Assembly (NCBI GenBank): GCA_964654355.1
Contig: CAZZIQ010000006.1
Coordinates: forward strand, 1 to 48,374
DNA: 48,374 bases
Source of the DNA: CAZZIQ01 sp964654355
GTDB lineage: Bacteria; Pseudomonadota; Gammaproteobacteria; GCF-002020875
Reading direction: 5' to 3'
The translations under genes and the position numbers were made by a program. The notes under the pieces were generated by a model that was given only the letters and a program-made list of their open reading frames with translations, made no database searches and had not been told where the DNA came from. Of the stretch, positions 6,806-16,588 are shown one piece after another. Every line of letters begins with the position of its first letter. The first letter of the stretch is position 1.

Positions 6806-8224
6806 ATGCCTAGCTTCCGTACAAAGCAGTTATCTGTCCTGAGTATGAACACCATCGCTTTCACAGCTTGCTTTGCTGTGTGGGTGATGTTCTCGATCAT
6901 CGGCATCCCAATTAAGACGCTGTTGGCGCTGACTGAAACTCAGTTCGGCATCTTGATCGCGACACCGATCTTGACCGGTTCGTTAATGCGACTCCCAGTT
7001 GGGGTCTGGACCGACCGCTATGGTGGCCGCATCGTCTATTTTCTGTTGATGGTCGCCACCATCTTGCCACTCTGGTTAATTGGTGAGGCGACGCAATACT
7101 GGCAGTTCTTGGTATTGGGCCTGTTTGTGGGTGTGGCGGGCGCCTCCTTTTCGGTGGGGATTGCCTACACCGCGCGCTGGTTTCCGAAGAAGCAGCAAGG
7201 GTTTGCGATGGGTATTTTCGGTGCCGGTAACGCCGGTGCTGCGCTGACCAAGTTTGTGGCGCCATCGCTAGTGGTGGCCTACGGCTGGCAGATGGTGCCA
7301 AAGGTCTATGCCGTTGCGATGTTCATCGTAGTGGTTCTGTACTGGATGTTTACCTACGAGGATCCTGAGCATAAGGTCGGTTCGCATGTCACGTTGCGTG
7401 ACCAGATGAAGCTACTTAAGGATCCGAATATCTGGAAGTACATGCAGTACTACTCTTTGGTATTTGGTGGGTTTGTTGGACTTTCGCTGTGGATGACCAA
7501 GTACTACATCGCGGAATATGGTTTTGATATCACCACGGCGGCACTGTTGGCTTCGATCTTTGTTTTGCCATCCGGTGTAATTCGTGCGCTTGGGGGCTGG
7601 TTCTCCGATAAATACGGCGCCTACAAGGTGACATGGTGGGTGATGTGGATTTCTTGGGTTTCCTTGTTCTTGATGTCGTATCCGCAGACTTCTTTGTTGA
7701 TTAAAACAACCAGTGGCGAGGCTGCATTCCACATCGGACTAAATGTTTGGGTCTTTACTTCGTTGTTGTTCGTCGTGGGTATTGCCTGGGGATTTGGTAA
7801 GGCTTCTGTGTTCAAGTTTCTGTCGGATGAATATCCGGAACAGATCGGAGTGGCTTCTGGCATTGTCGGCCTCGCAGGAGGCATGGGCGGGTTTCTTCTG
7901 CCCATCATGTTTGGTGCGTTAATCGATTTCACCGGCATTAACAGTGTCGTGTTTATGTTGCTGTACGGAGCAACTTCAGTGTCTTTGGTTTGGATGCATT
8001 TCACCTTTGCCAAGGATCAGCAGCGCAAGCGCATTGCCGAAGCAAAAGACAAGGCATTACGCGAGGCCTCGCTGATGCATGAAAGCGCTGAGGAATATGC
8101 GATTGCCAAAGCTACGTTAGAGCAGTCCGATCTAATTGAGCAGTTCTACCGCCGATACAGTCGTGCCCGAGACCGTGCAATTGCAGATGCAGAGCGTGCG
8201 CGCGATGAGACTGCGGGCAAGTAA
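6806..8224 (+). CDS. narK1: NarK1-type nitrate transporter (major facilitator superfamily)
   Basis: This MFS nitrate/nitrite porter of 472 residues has about 12 membrane helices. The nitrate-binding signatures are visible: an arginine in TM2 (GSLMRLPVGVWTDRYGGR) and the glycine-rich nitrate signature GIFGAGNAGAALTKF in the N-terminal half, with GLAGGMGGFLLP in the C-terminal half. It groups with NarK1, the proposed nitrate/proton symporter, because it is the shorter protein directly before a longer NarK2. The last 70 or so residues (about 402-472) form a charged, Ala/Glu/Arg-rich helical cytoplasmic extension that ordinary NarK proteins lack. A ribosome site (GAGGGAA) precedes the ATG. Confidence 0.9.
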   Translation: MPSFRTKQLSVLSMNTIAFTACFAVWVMFSIIGIPIKTLLALTETQFGILIATPILTGSLMRLPVGVWTDRYGGRIVYFLLMVATILPLWLIGEATQYWQFLVLGLFVGVAGASFSVGIAYTARWFPKKQQGFAMGIFGAGNAGAALTKFVAPSLVVAYGWQMVPKVYAVAMFIVVVLYWMFTYEDPEHKVGSHVTLRDQMKLLKDPNIWKYMQYYSLVFGGFVGLSLWMTKYYIAEYGFDITTAALLASIFVLPSGVIRALGGWFSDKYGAYKVTWWVMWISWVSLFLMSYPQTSLLIKTTSGEAAFHIGLNVWVFTSLLFVVGIAWGFGKASVFKFLSDEYPEQIGVASGIVGLAGGMGGFLLPIMFGALIDFTGINSVVFMLLYGATSVSLVWMHFTFAKDQQRKRIAEAKDKALREASLMHESAEEYAIAKATLEQSDLIEQFYRRYSRARDRAIADAERARDETAGK

Positions 8225-8264
8225 TCGATTAATCATTGAGTTAACTTAACGAGGAGAGTGTGTC

Positions 8265-9872
8265 ATGACGGACATCACAAGATGGGACCCTGAGGACCAA
8301 AAATTCTGGGAATCAGAAGGCAAGAAGATTGCGAGCCGCAATCTCTGGATTTCAATCCCAAGCCTCCTGAATGGGTTTGCGATCTGGTTATATTGGGGAA
8401 TTATCACCGTTCAGATGCTGAATCTTGGCTTTCCTTTTAGTAAAGCTGAGTTGTTTACGTTGGCGGCAATCGCGGGATTGACCGGCGCAACTCTGCGCAT
8501 TCCCAGTAGCTTCTTTATTCGTATCGCCGGTGGTCGTAACACCATCTTCTTTACTACTGCGCTGTTGATGATCCCGGCGATTGGTGCGGGCTTTGCGCTG
8601 CAAAGCAAAGAAACACCGCTCTGGGTATTCCAGATTCTGGCCTTCTTGTCGGGCTTTGGTGGCGGCAACTTCGCGTCTTCGATGTCGAACATTAGCTTCT
8701 TCTTTCCCAAGAAGCAGCAGGGGCTGGCCTTGGGTCTGAACGCAGGCCTTGGTAATGCCGGTGTGACCACCATGCAGATTCTGGTGCCGTTGGTGATGAC
8801 CTTTGGCATCTTTGGCGGTGATCCGATGATTCTGGAGAACACCTCTGGAACCCTGATCGGTAAGATCCCAGCCGGCTCCGAAACCTGGATTCATAACGCC
8901 GGTTTTGTGTGGTTGATCTTCCTGATTCCGCTGGCGGTTGCCGGTTGGTTTGGCATGAACAACCTCAAGGTTGAGCATGTCACTCCGGATCTTCCATCTC
9001 CGATTGGCGCGTTCTCGATGATCACCCTGATGCTGATCATTGGGTTCATTGTTGCAGCGGCGGGTCTGTACATCATCCTGCCTGCGCCGACTGGTTTGGG
9101 TGCGCCGGGCTGGGCGAAGTGGCCGGTAATTGCAGGTGTTTTGTTCTTCACTGTGGTGCTGTTGAAGATGATTCCGGGTGCAGTGGGGGCCAACCTTAAG
9201 CGCCAGTATCAAATCTTCAACAACAAGCACACTTGGATCATGAGTGTGATCTACACCATGACCTTTGGTAGCTTCATTGGCTATTCCGCAGGCTTTGCTT
9301 TGGCGATTAAGGTCATCTTCGGTTTTACCCATGTCATGGGTCCGGATGGCGTGATGGTTCATAGTGCAGTGAACCCGAATGGCCCGTCAGCTCTGATGTA
9401 TGCCTGGATGGGTCCGTTCATTGGTGCACTGATTCGTCCCGTAGGCGGTTGGATGGCGGATCGCCTCGGCGGTGCGCGTGTAACCCAATGGGTGTCTATT
9501 GTGATGACAGCGAGTGCCTTAGGCGTGGCGTATTACATGGCTGCGGCCTATCGCTCGGCCGCGCCGGAAGAATATTTCTTCCCATTCCTAGTCTTGTTCT
9601 TGGTGCTTTTTGCAGCTAGCGGCATTGGTAATGGCTCAACCTTCCGCACCATTGCCATGGTGTTCAACAAGGAACAGGCAGGCCCCGCCTTAGGCTGGAC
9701 TTCGGCGGTGGCGGCGTATGGCGCCTTCATTATTCCCAAGGTGTTTGGTGAGCAGATCAATGCAGCAACACCGGAGTACGCGCTTTATGGATTCGCGGCC
9801 TTCTATGCGGTGTGCCTCCTCTTGAACTGGTGGTATTACTTGGGGCCGAAGCGTGAATACGACAACCCCTAA
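8265..9872 (+). CDS. narK2: NarK2-type nitrate/nitrite transporter (major facilitator superfamily)
   Basis: A 535-residue MFS porter, longer than E. coli NarK, with about 12 to 14 helices. It has nitrate signatures GLNAGLGNAGVTTMQ (N-half) and GWTSAVAAYGAFIIP (C-half) and substrate arginines in TLRIPSSFF and ALIRPVGGW. Its size and extra loop near 180-215 (containing LIGKIPAGSETW) match the NarK2 type, usually considered a nitrate/nitrite antiporter in denitrifiers. The pair NarK1-NarK2 is often fused as one NarK12 protein in other denitrifiers; here they are separate genes 40 bases apart, cotranscribed into narG. Confidence 0.92.
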   Translation: MTDITRWDPEDQKFWESEGKKIASRNLWISIPSLLNGFAIWLYWGIITVQMLNLGFPFSKAELFTLAAIAGLTGATLRIPSSFFIRIAGGRNTIFFTTALLMIPAIGAGFALQSKETPLWVFQILAFLSGFGGGNFASSMSNISFFFPKKQQGLALGLNAGLGNAGVTTMQILVPLVMTFGIFGGDPMILENTSGTLIGKIPAGSETWIHNAGFVWLIFLIPLAVAGWFGMNNLKVEHVTPDLPSPIGAFSMITLMLIIGFIVAAAGLYIILPAPTGLGAPGWAKWPVIAGVLFFTVVLLKMIPGAVGANLKRQYQIFNNKHTWIMSVIYTMTFGSFIGYSAGFALAIKVIFGFTHVMGPDGVMVHSAVNPNGPSALMYAWMGPFIGALIRPVGGWMADRLGGARVTQWVSIVMTASALGVAYYMAAAYRSAAPEEYFFPFLVLFLVLFAASGIGNGSTFRTIAMVFNKEQAGPALGWTSAVAAYGAFIIPKVFGEQINAATPEYALYGFAAFYAVCLLLNWWYYLGPKREYDNP

Positions 9873-9880
9873 CTGGTTTT

Positions 9881-9948
9881 GGGGCGGCCCATCTCTCCCT
9901 CGCAGAAGATTTATTTATCAGGTTGCCTTCTGCTTGATGAGTCGCCCC
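9881..9948 (+). other. Large two-tier stem-loop between narK2 and narG
   Basis: The outer stem pairs GGGGCGGCCCATC (9881-9893) with GATGAGTCGCCCC (9936-9948): 13 positions with one G-U pair and one mismatch. Nested inside, GCAGAAG (9902-9908) pairs with CTTCTGC (9927-9933) around an 18-base loop. It starts eight bases after the narK2 stop. No strong T-run follows, so it looks like an mRNA-processing or attenuation element that could set different levels of transporters and reductase. Confidence 0.6.
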
Positions 9949-9994
9949 ATCTAATTTTGTGAATGAATAGGTCAATATTTAGGAGACCGAGATC

Positions 9995-12900
9995 ATGAGT
10001 CACTTTCTCGACCGACTGAAATACTTTGGTAAGGCAAAGGAAAGCTTTTCGAAAGGGCATGGCATTGTTACGACGGAAGATCGTCAGTGGGAAGATACCT
10101 ATCGTAACCGTTGGCGCCATGACAAGGTCGTTCGTTCTACCCATGGTGTGAACTGCACGGGCGGTTGTTCTTGGCAGATCTTCGTCAAGAATGGTTTGGT
10201 TGCATACGAAATGCAGCAGACCGACTATCCGCGTACGCGTGAGGATCTGCCGAATCATGAGCCGCGCGGTTGTCAGCGTGGCGCTTCGTTCTCTTGGTAC
10301 CTCTATAGCCCACACCGTATTAAGTATCCGTTGGTGCGTGGTCGCATGGTGGATCTGTACCGTGCTGAGCGCAGCAGCGGAAAGGATCCAGTTGAGGCGT
10401 GGGCAGCGATTCAGGCAGACCCGGCGAAGCGTGAGAGCTATGTAGGCGTGCGTGGTCTCGGTGGCTTCGTGCGTTCGACCTGGGATGAAGTAACCGAGAT
10501 TATTGCGGCGGCGAATATCCATACCATCCAGAAGTGGGGCCCAGATCGCATCTATGGCTTCTCACCGATTCCGGCGATGTCGATGATTTCTTATGCGGCA
10601 GGCTCGCGTTATCTGTCGCTGATCGGCGCGGGTGTGGGCTCCTTCTATGACTGGTACTGCGATTTGCCGCCGGCTTCACCACAGGTTTGGGGGGAGCAAA
10701 CCGATGTACCGGAATCTGCGGACTGGTACAACTCGAAGTACATCATTGTTTGTGGTGCGAACCTACCAATGACGCGTACCCCGGATGCGCACTTTGCGAT
10801 TGAGTCGCGCTACAACGGTACCAAGATTGTCTCTATGGCGCCGGACTACGCGGAGTATGTGAAGTTCGCGGATTTGTGGATGCCGGTGAAGCAGGGTACG
10901 GACTCCGCCGCGTTTATGGCGATGGGCCATGTCGCCTTGAAGGAGTTCTTGGTTGATCGTCAAGAGCCGTATTTTGTTGAATACGCGCAGGGCTTCACGG
11001 ACTTCCCGATGCAGGTCATTCTCAATGAACAGGATGGTAAGTTGGTCAGCGGCCGCTTCCTGCGTGCTTCCGATTTTGATGCCAATTTGGGTGAGGACAA
11101 TAATCCGGAATGGAAGACCATTGTCTATGACAGCAAGTCACAGCGCTTCGTCGTGCCGAATGGTTCGGTCGGCTTCCGTTGGGGTGAAGAAGGCAAGTGG
11201 AACATTCTGCAGCAGGCGCAAGGTCAAGAGATTGATGCAGAGCTGAGCTGTCTGAGTCATCACGATGCCGTTGTGGATGTGACCTTTCCGCACTTTACGC
11301 CGGAGGATGGTGATTCTCTATTACGCAAAGTTCCGGTGCGCAAAGTGCGTCTGGTATCCGGGGAAGAAGTGTATGTCACCTCGGTGTTTGATTTACAGGT
11401 CGCACAGTACGGTGTCAGTCGTGGTCTGGGTGATGCCACCGCTAGCGATTATTCCGATGCGACGGTTCCGTACACCCCGGCTTGGGCAGCGAAGGTCACC
11501 GGTGTTCCGGCGGCAGATCTCGAGCGCACCGGTCGTGAGTTCGCGGACAATGCGGCGAAAACGCGTGGCAAGTCCATGGTGATTTTGGGTGCTGCGATCA
11601 ATCACTGGTACCACAATGACATGAACTACCGCGGCATTATGAATCTGCTGCACATCTGTGGTTGTGTCGGTCAGTCGGGCGGTGGCTGGGCTCACTATGT
11701 GGGACAGGAAAAGCTGCGTCCGCAGGCAGGCTGGGCTCCGATCGCCTTTGGCCTCGACTGGAATCGTCCGCCGCGGCATACCGCATCGACGACTTATTGG
11801 TACTTCCATACCGATCAGTGGCGTTATGAGCGCGTGGAAGCCGATGGCCTGTTGGCCTCAACAGCCAAGGCGCGTTATCGCGGCTATCAGTTGGCGGACT
11901 ACAATGTGGTGGCGCAGCGTTTGGGCTGGACCCCATCCATGCCGCATTTTGACAAGAACCCGATTGAGATCGTCAAGGAAGCGGAAGCGGCCGGTGCGAC
12001 CGATGAAGTGGGTGTGTCCAACTATCTGGCCAGCAAGCTGAAGACGGGTGAAATCAACTTCGCCTATGAAGATGTTGATGCAGAAGAAAACCATCCGCGC
12101 AATCTGTTTGTCTGGCGTTCCAACCTGATTGGTTGCTCCTCCAAGGGCCACGAATACTTCCTCAAGCATTTGTTGGGTGCACAGAACGGTGTGCTGAGTG
12201 AGGGCGTAGAAGGTGAGGCCTGCAAGGAGATCAAGTGGCGAGAGAAGTCGCCGACTGGCAAGCTGGACTTGATGGTGGATATCAACTTCCGCCTCAACTC
12301 TACTGGCGCGTATTCCGACATCATTCTGCCGACCGCAACCTGGTACGAAAAAGCGGACTTGAATACCACGGATATGCATCCGTTCATTCATCCGCTGGGT
12401 AAGGCGGTTGATCCAGGTTGGGAATCCCGTTCCGACTGGCAGATCTTCAAAACCATTGCCAAGAAGTTCTCGGAGCTTTCAGAAAAGCATCTGGGTACGC
12501 AGAAGGATGTGGTGTCGTTGCCGATGCAGCACGATACGGCGATGGCGCTGGCACAGCCGTTTGGTGAGGTCAAGGACTGGAAGAAGGGCGATTGTGATCT
12601 GATTCCGGGCAAGACCGCGCCGATCTTCAAGGTGGTGGAGCGTGATTTCCCCAACACCTACGCCAAGTACATTGCGCTTGGGCCGCTGATGAAGAAGCTC
12701 GGTAACAACATCAAGGGCATTGACTGGAACACCGATCAAGAGATCGATGAGCTGGCTACTCTGAACGGTGTGATTACCGAAGAGGGCATCAGCAAGGGCA
12801 TGCCATCGCTGGCAGAAGACATTCATGTCTGTGATGCGGTGATGCGTATGGCACCGGAAACCAATGGTGAGGTGGCGCATAAGTCATGGTCGGCGCAGAG

Positions 12901-13738
12901 CAAGAAGACCGGTATTGATCACAGCCATCTGTATGAAGGGCGACATGAAGACAAGATCACCTACCGTGACATCTTGTCACAGCCGCGCAAGATCATTACC
13001 GCGCCAACCTGGTCCGGTATTGAATCGGAGAAGGTGAGCTACAACGCCTGCTATACCAACCTGCATGAGCATATTCCACTGCGCACCCTGACGGGGCGTG
13101 CCCAGTTCTATCAGGATCATGAGTGGATGCTTGACTTCGGCGAAGGCTTCTGTGCCTACAAGCCGGCGGTCGATCTGCAGGCGCATCGCAAGGTGCCGGA
13201 TGCGATCAAGGGTAAGCCACACTTGGTATTGAACTGGATCACGCCGCACTCGAAGTGGGGTATCCATTCCACCTATCAGGACAATCTGCGCATGCTGACC
13301 CTGTTCCGTGGTGGGCCATATTTCTGGGTTGCGGAAGACGATGCCAAGAAGATTGGTCTCAAGGACAACGATTGGGTCGAGGCGGTCAATGATAACGGTG
13401 CTGTGGTGGCTCGTGTGGTGGTATCGCAGCGCGTTCCGACCGGCATGGCCATCATGTATCACGCTCAGGAGAAGAATGTGAATGCGCCGGGTTCCAATAC
13501 CACGGGTAAGCGCAGCGGCATCCTGAACAGTGTGACCCGTACGGTGCCGAAGCCGACCCACATGATTGGTGGATATGCGCAATATTCCTACGCGTTCAAT
13601 TACTACGGCACAGTGGGTTCAAACCGTGATGAGCATGTGATTGTGCACAAGATCGAAGACCAAGATGTGGATTGGCTGGAGCGTCCGCTGACACCGGAGC
13701 GCGAAAAGATGAAGAATCCTCCGGGCATTCACAACTAA
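9995..13738 (+). CDS. narG: Respiratory nitrate reductase alpha subunit NarG
   Basis: The 1247-residue catalytic subunit reduces nitrate to nitrite at a Mo-bis-MGD centre on the cytoplasmic face of the membrane. The N-terminal [4Fe-4S] FS0 ligands His50, Cys54, Cys58 and Cys93 are in place. Asp223, in YCDLPPASPQ, is the expected Mo ligand. The start THGVNCTGGCSW and the end segment HEVIVHKI-type (DEHVIVHKIEDQDVDWL) are typical of NarG. An N-terminal vestigial Tat-like signal is not obvious, as expected for a cytoplasmic enzyme. A ribosome site (GGAGACC) precedes the ATG. It is in one operon with narHJI. Confidence 0.98.
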   Translation: MSHFLDRLKYFGKAKESFSKGHGIVTTEDRQWEDTYRNRWRHDKVVRSTHGVNCTGGCSWQIFVKNGLVAYEMQQTDYPRTREDLPNHEPRGCQRGASFSWYLYSPHRIKYPLVRGRMVDLYRAERSSGKDPVEAWAAIQADPAKRESYVGVRGLGGFVRSTWDEVTEIIAAANIHTIQKWGPDRIYGFSPIPAMSMISYAAGSRYLSLIGAGVGSFYDWYCDLPPASPQVWGEQTDVPESADWYNSKYIIVCGANLPMTRTPDAHFAIESRYNGTKIVSMAPDYAEYVKFADLWMPVKQGTDSAAFMAMGHVALKEFLVDRQEPYFVEYAQGFTDFPMQVILNEQDGKLVSGRFLRASDFDANLGEDNNPEWKTIVYDSKSQRFVVPNGSVGFRWGEEGKWNILQQAQGQEIDAELSCLSHHDAVVDVTFPHFTPEDGDSLLRKVPVRKVRLVSGEEVYVTSVFDLQVAQYGVSRGLGDATASDYSDATVPYTPAWAAKVTGVPAADLERTGREFADNAAKTRGKSMVILGAAINHWYHNDMNYRGIMNLLHICGCVGQSGGGWAHYVGQEKLRPQAGWAPIAFGLDWNRPPRHTASTTYWYFHTDQWRYERVEADGLLASTAKARYRGYQLADYNVVAQRLGWTPSMPHFDKNPIEIVKEAEAAGATDEVGVSNYLASKLKTGEINFAYEDVDAEENHPRNLFVWRSNLIGCSSKGHEYFLKHLLGAQNGVLSEGVEGEACKEIKWREKSPTGKLDLMVDINFRLNSTGAYSDIILPTATWYEKADLNTTDMHPFIHPLGKAVDPGWESRSDWQIFKTIAKKFSELSEKHLGTQKDVVSLPMQHDTAMALAQPFGEVKDWKKGDCDLIPGKTAPIFKVVERDFPNTYAKYIALGPLMKKLGNNIKGIDWNTDQEIDELATLNGVITEEGISKGMPSLAEDIHVCDAVMRMAPETNGEVAHKSWSAQSKKTGIDHSHLYEGRHEDKITYRDILSQPRKIITAPTWSGIESEKVSYNACYTNLHEHIPLRTLTGRAQFYQDHEWMLDFGEGFCAYKPAVDLQAHRKVPDAIKGKPHLVLNWITPHSKWGIHSTYQDNLRMLTLFRGGPYFWVAEDDAKKIGLKDNDWVEAVNDNGAVVARVVVSQRVPTGMAIMYHAQEKNVNAPGSNTTGKRSGILNSVTRTVPKPTHMIGGYAQYSYAFNYYGTVGSNRDEHVIVHKIEDQDVDWLERPLTPEREKMKNPPGIHN

Positions 13739-13765
13739 TCCAGGTCATCTACAGGAGAATTGAAG

Positions 13766-15340
13766 ATGAAAATTCGTGCGCAAATCGCGATGGTGTTGAA
13801 CCTGGACAAGTGCATTGGTTGCCACACCTGTTCAGTGACCTGCAAAAACATCTGGACCAACCGCAAGGGCGTGGAATACGCCTGGTTCAACAATGTTGAG
13901 TCCAAGCCGGGCATTGGTTATCCGAAGATGTGGGAAGACCAGAACAAGTGGCGCGGTGGCTGGGTCAACAAGAACGGCAAGCTAGAACTGCGTGCCGGCG
14001 GTCGTGTCAGCAAATTGCTGAATATCTTTGCCAATCCGGACATGCCAGAGATTGATGACTATTACGAGCCGTTCGATTACGACTACCCCAAGTTGCAAAA
14101 CAAGCCGCTATCCGAAGCAACGCCGACGGCACGTCCAATTTCGCAGATTACGGGCGAAACCATGGACAAAATCACTTGGGGGCCGAACTGGGAAGACGAC
14201 CTTGCGGGTGAGTTCGAAAGCCGTTCCCGCGATGTCAACTTCGAGGGCGTGCAGAAGCAGATGTATTCCGAATTTGCGAATACCTTCCACATGTATCTGC
14301 CGCGCCTGTGTAACCACTGCCTGAATCCGGCCTGTGTGGCTAGCTGCCCATCGGGTGCGTTGTACAAACGCGAGGAAGATGGTGTGGTGCTGATCGACCA
14401 AGATCGCTGCCGTGGTTGGCGTATGTGCGTCAGTGCTTGCCCGTACAAGAAGATCTACTACAACTGGGAATCCGGTAAATCCGAGAAGTGCATCCTTTGT
14501 TATCCACGTCTGGAGTCAGGAATGCCGACGGCCTGTGCCGAGTCTTGCGTGGGTCGAATTCGTTACATGGGGGTTATGTTGTATGACGCAGATCGAATTA
14601 GTGATGCGGCGAGTACTAGCAATGAAAAGAATCTCTATCAAGAGCATCTGAATACCTTCCTAGATCCGAATGATCCAGAGGTTGTGCGTCAGGCCTTAGC
14701 GGATGGTGTACCGCAGTCGTGGATTGATGCAGCGCAGAATTCGCCAGTCTACAAGATGTCTGTGGAGTGGAAGATTGCGTTCCCATTGCATCCGGAATAC
14801 CGCACGCTGCCAAGCATGTGGTATGTCCCGCCATTGTCGCCGGTGCAGGGTCAAATTGATCAGGGAAATCTTCCTACTGAAGTAGATGGAGTGATTCCGA
14901 CCGTGGATGCGCTACGCACTCCGGCGCGCTATTTAGCCAATATGCTGACTGCCGGCGATGAAAAGCCAATTGTTGATGCTATGCGCAGGCTTTTAGCGAT
15001 GCGTAGTCACCGCCGCATGAAAGAGGTGGAAGGCAAGGATGGTGCTGAACTTTTATCCAAGGTTGGGCTCTCTGTTGAGCAAGCCGAGCAGATGTATCGA
15101 TATCTGGGCATAGCCAATTACGAAGACCGCTTTGTAATTCCGACTTCGCATGAAGAGCTGCGCCAGGACGATCCCTATGCCTTCCAGGGACAGAACGGTT
15201 TTGCACCAGGCAATATCAGCTCACACGGTTCTGATTCGGGTCGTGGAGTAACCTTGTTCCCGGTTCCACGCAAAGCGACCCATACGCCAACGGTCATTGT
15301 TGCGCCGCCTACGCTGAATAAGTCGGGAGGTCGCTCATGA
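13766..15340 (+). CDS. narH: Respiratory nitrate reductase beta subunit NarH
   Basis: This electron-transfer subunit (524 residues) carries four iron-sulfur clusters between NarI haems and NarG. Cluster motifs seen: C16-IGC-HTC-SVTC (residues 16-26), CNHCLNPACVASCP, CRGWRMCVSACP (Trp in place of a cysteine, the known signature of the [3Fe-4S] cluster), and CILCYPR with later CAESC. I place the start at ATG 13766, eight bases after GGAG (13754-13757), and not at the in-frame TTG six bases earlier. It overlaps narJ by four bases. Confidence 0.97.
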   Translation: MKIRAQIAMVLNLDKCIGCHTCSVTCKNIWTNRKGVEYAWFNNVESKPGIGYPKMWEDQNKWRGGWVNKNGKLELRAGGRVSKLLNIFANPDMPEIDDYYEPFDYDYPKLQNKPLSEATPTARPISQITGETMDKITWGPNWEDDLAGEFESRSRDVNFEGVQKQMYSEFANTFHMYLPRLCNHCLNPACVASCPSGALYKREEDGVVLIDQDRCRGWRMCVSACPYKKIYYNWESGKSEKCILCYPRLESGMPTACAESCVGRIRYMGVMLYDADRISDAASTSNEKNLYQEHLNTFLDPNDPEVVRQALADGVPQSWIDAAQNSPVYKMSVEWKIAFPLHPEYRTLPSMWYVPPLSPVQGQIDQGNLPTEVDGVIPTVDALRTPARYLANMLTAGDEKPIVDAMRRLLAMRSHRRMKEVEGKDGAELLSKVGLSVEQAEQMYRYLGIANYEDRFVIPTSHEELRQDDPYAFQGQNGFAPGNISSHGSDSGRGVTLFPVPRKATHTPTVIVAPPTLNKSGGRS

Positions 15341-15852
15341 AGTTGTATACCGCATTGGCGCGTTTATTAGACTATCCAACGGCAGAGTTGTTGGAGCACA
15401 TGTCGGAAATCGCGGTGATGATTTCTGAGGATGAAGATGTGCGTCCAGAAGAGTATGCAGTGATGCAGGAAGTGATGAGCTGGATGCAGTTGCATGACTT
15501 GACTGGATTGCAGCAGGCCTATGTTCAGACCTTTGATATGACGCCAGAGCATGATCTGCATATCACCCATCATATCCATGGCGATAGTCGCGATCGCGGT
15601 CCGGCCTTGATTGATCTGACGGAACATTTCAAGGCGAATGGGCTTGAGGTAAACAAGGGCGAAATCCCCGATTACCTGCCGTTGTTGTTGGAATATGTTT
15701 CGACCTTGGGTGAGGCAGAAAGCCGCTTCTTCCTTGCGGATATGGGCAAGATCCTCGATATCTTGGCGGCCAATCTGGAAAAGGCAGGAACCCCCTACGC
15801 CAAGCTCGTACGTTTGGTTGAACAGCGCGGTCGTTTGCTCAAGGCAGCTTAA
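15337..15852 (+). CDS. narJ: Nitrate reductase molybdenum-cofactor assembly chaperone NarJ
   Basis: NarJ is a private chaperone that holds the NarGH complex while Mo-bis-MGD is inserted and before docking on NarI. At 171 residues it is shorter than the roughly 230 of E. coli NarJ but carries the core TorD-family helices. Conserved elements are ALARLLDYPT near the start, THHIHGDSRDRGPALIDL in the middle, and PDYLPLLLEYVS at 113-124. It starts within the narH stop (ATGA overlap), so translation is coupled. Confidence 0.95.
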   Translation: MKLYTALARLLDYPTAELLEHMSEIAVMISEDEDVRPEEYAVMQEVMSWMQLHDLTGLQQAYVQTFDMTPEHDLHITHHIHGDSRDRGPALIDLTEHFKANGLEVNKGEIPDYLPLLLEYVSTLGEAESRFFLADMGKILDILAANLEKAGTPYAKLVRLVEQRGRLLKAA

Positions 15853-15863
15853 AGGAGCTCAAC

Positions 15864-16556
15864 ATGTCACTCCATGATTTCATTTTTGGTGTTTATCCCT
15901 ATATTGCAGGCACCATATTCCTGCTAGGAAGTTGGATCCGTTTCGACCGTGAGCAATACACGTGGAAAGCGGATTCTAGTCAGTTGCTTGGCAATAAAGG
16001 CATGCGCCTTGCCAGTAATGTGTTCCATGTGGGGATACTTGGGATCTTTTTTGGTCATGCGGCCGGTATGTTATTGCCACACAGCTGGTGGCAAGTGGTT
16101 GCGACTGACCTGCAGCACCAGTATTTGGCAATCTATGCAGGTATGCTGTTTGGCGGTATGGCATTGTTGGGTGCGGCTTTGCTATTGCACCGTCGCTATA
16201 CCAATAAGCGTGTTAAGGCAATTAGTCGTGCACGCGACAATTTCATTATCTTCTGGCTGCTGGTAACTGCGGGCCTTGGGTTGGGCACCATCCCAACTTC
16301 TTTACATCATGCCGCCTCTGCGGATGTTTCGACCATGCTGGTATTGGCGGACTATGTGAAAAGCATCGCCACACTGAGTGTGAATGCAGATTTGATTCGT
16401 GATGTATCTCTCGCCTATAAGATCCACATGTTCTTTGGTATGACCATTTTCCTAGTGTTCCCGTTCACACGTTTGGTGCATGTCTGGAGTGTTCCGGTGA
16501 CCTATCTGGGGCGTGCGTATCAGATTGTGCGTGTCAAATGCGTGCGCACCAACTGA
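15864..16556 (+). CDS. narI: Respiratory nitrate reductase gamma subunit NarI (cytochrome b)
   Basis: This membrane diheme cytochrome b oxidises quinol and anchors NarGH. It has 230 residues and five membrane helices. Candidate haem ligands are the histidines in VFHVGILGIFFGHAAG (N-terminal pair) and in YKIHMFFGMTIFLVFPFTRLVHVWS (C-terminal pair), spaced as in the family. A ribosome site (AAGGAG) lies before the ATG at 15864. It is the last canonical subunit gene of the operon and is followed 32 bases later by a DsrC-like gene. Confidence 0.96.
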   Translation: MSLHDFIFGVYPYIAGTIFLLGSWIRFDREQYTWKADSSQLLGNKGMRLASNVFHVGILGIFFGHAAGMLLPHSWWQVVATDLQHQYLAIYAGMLFGGMALLGAALLLHRRYTNKRVKAISRARDNFIIFWLLVTAGLGLGTIPTSLHHAASADVSTMLVLADYVKSIATLSVNADLIRDVSLAYKIHMFFGMTIFLVFPFTRLVHVWSVPVTYLGRAYQIVRVKCVRTN

Positions 16557-16588
16557 GTTGTGTAATGAACATTGGACAGGAATCTTCC

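Noticed and set aside
8388..9362. Long minus-strand open frame (324 codons) inside narK2
   Set aside because: It is antisense to a clearly conserved MFS transporter, has low-complexity Arg/His/Gln-rich translation and no ribosome site.
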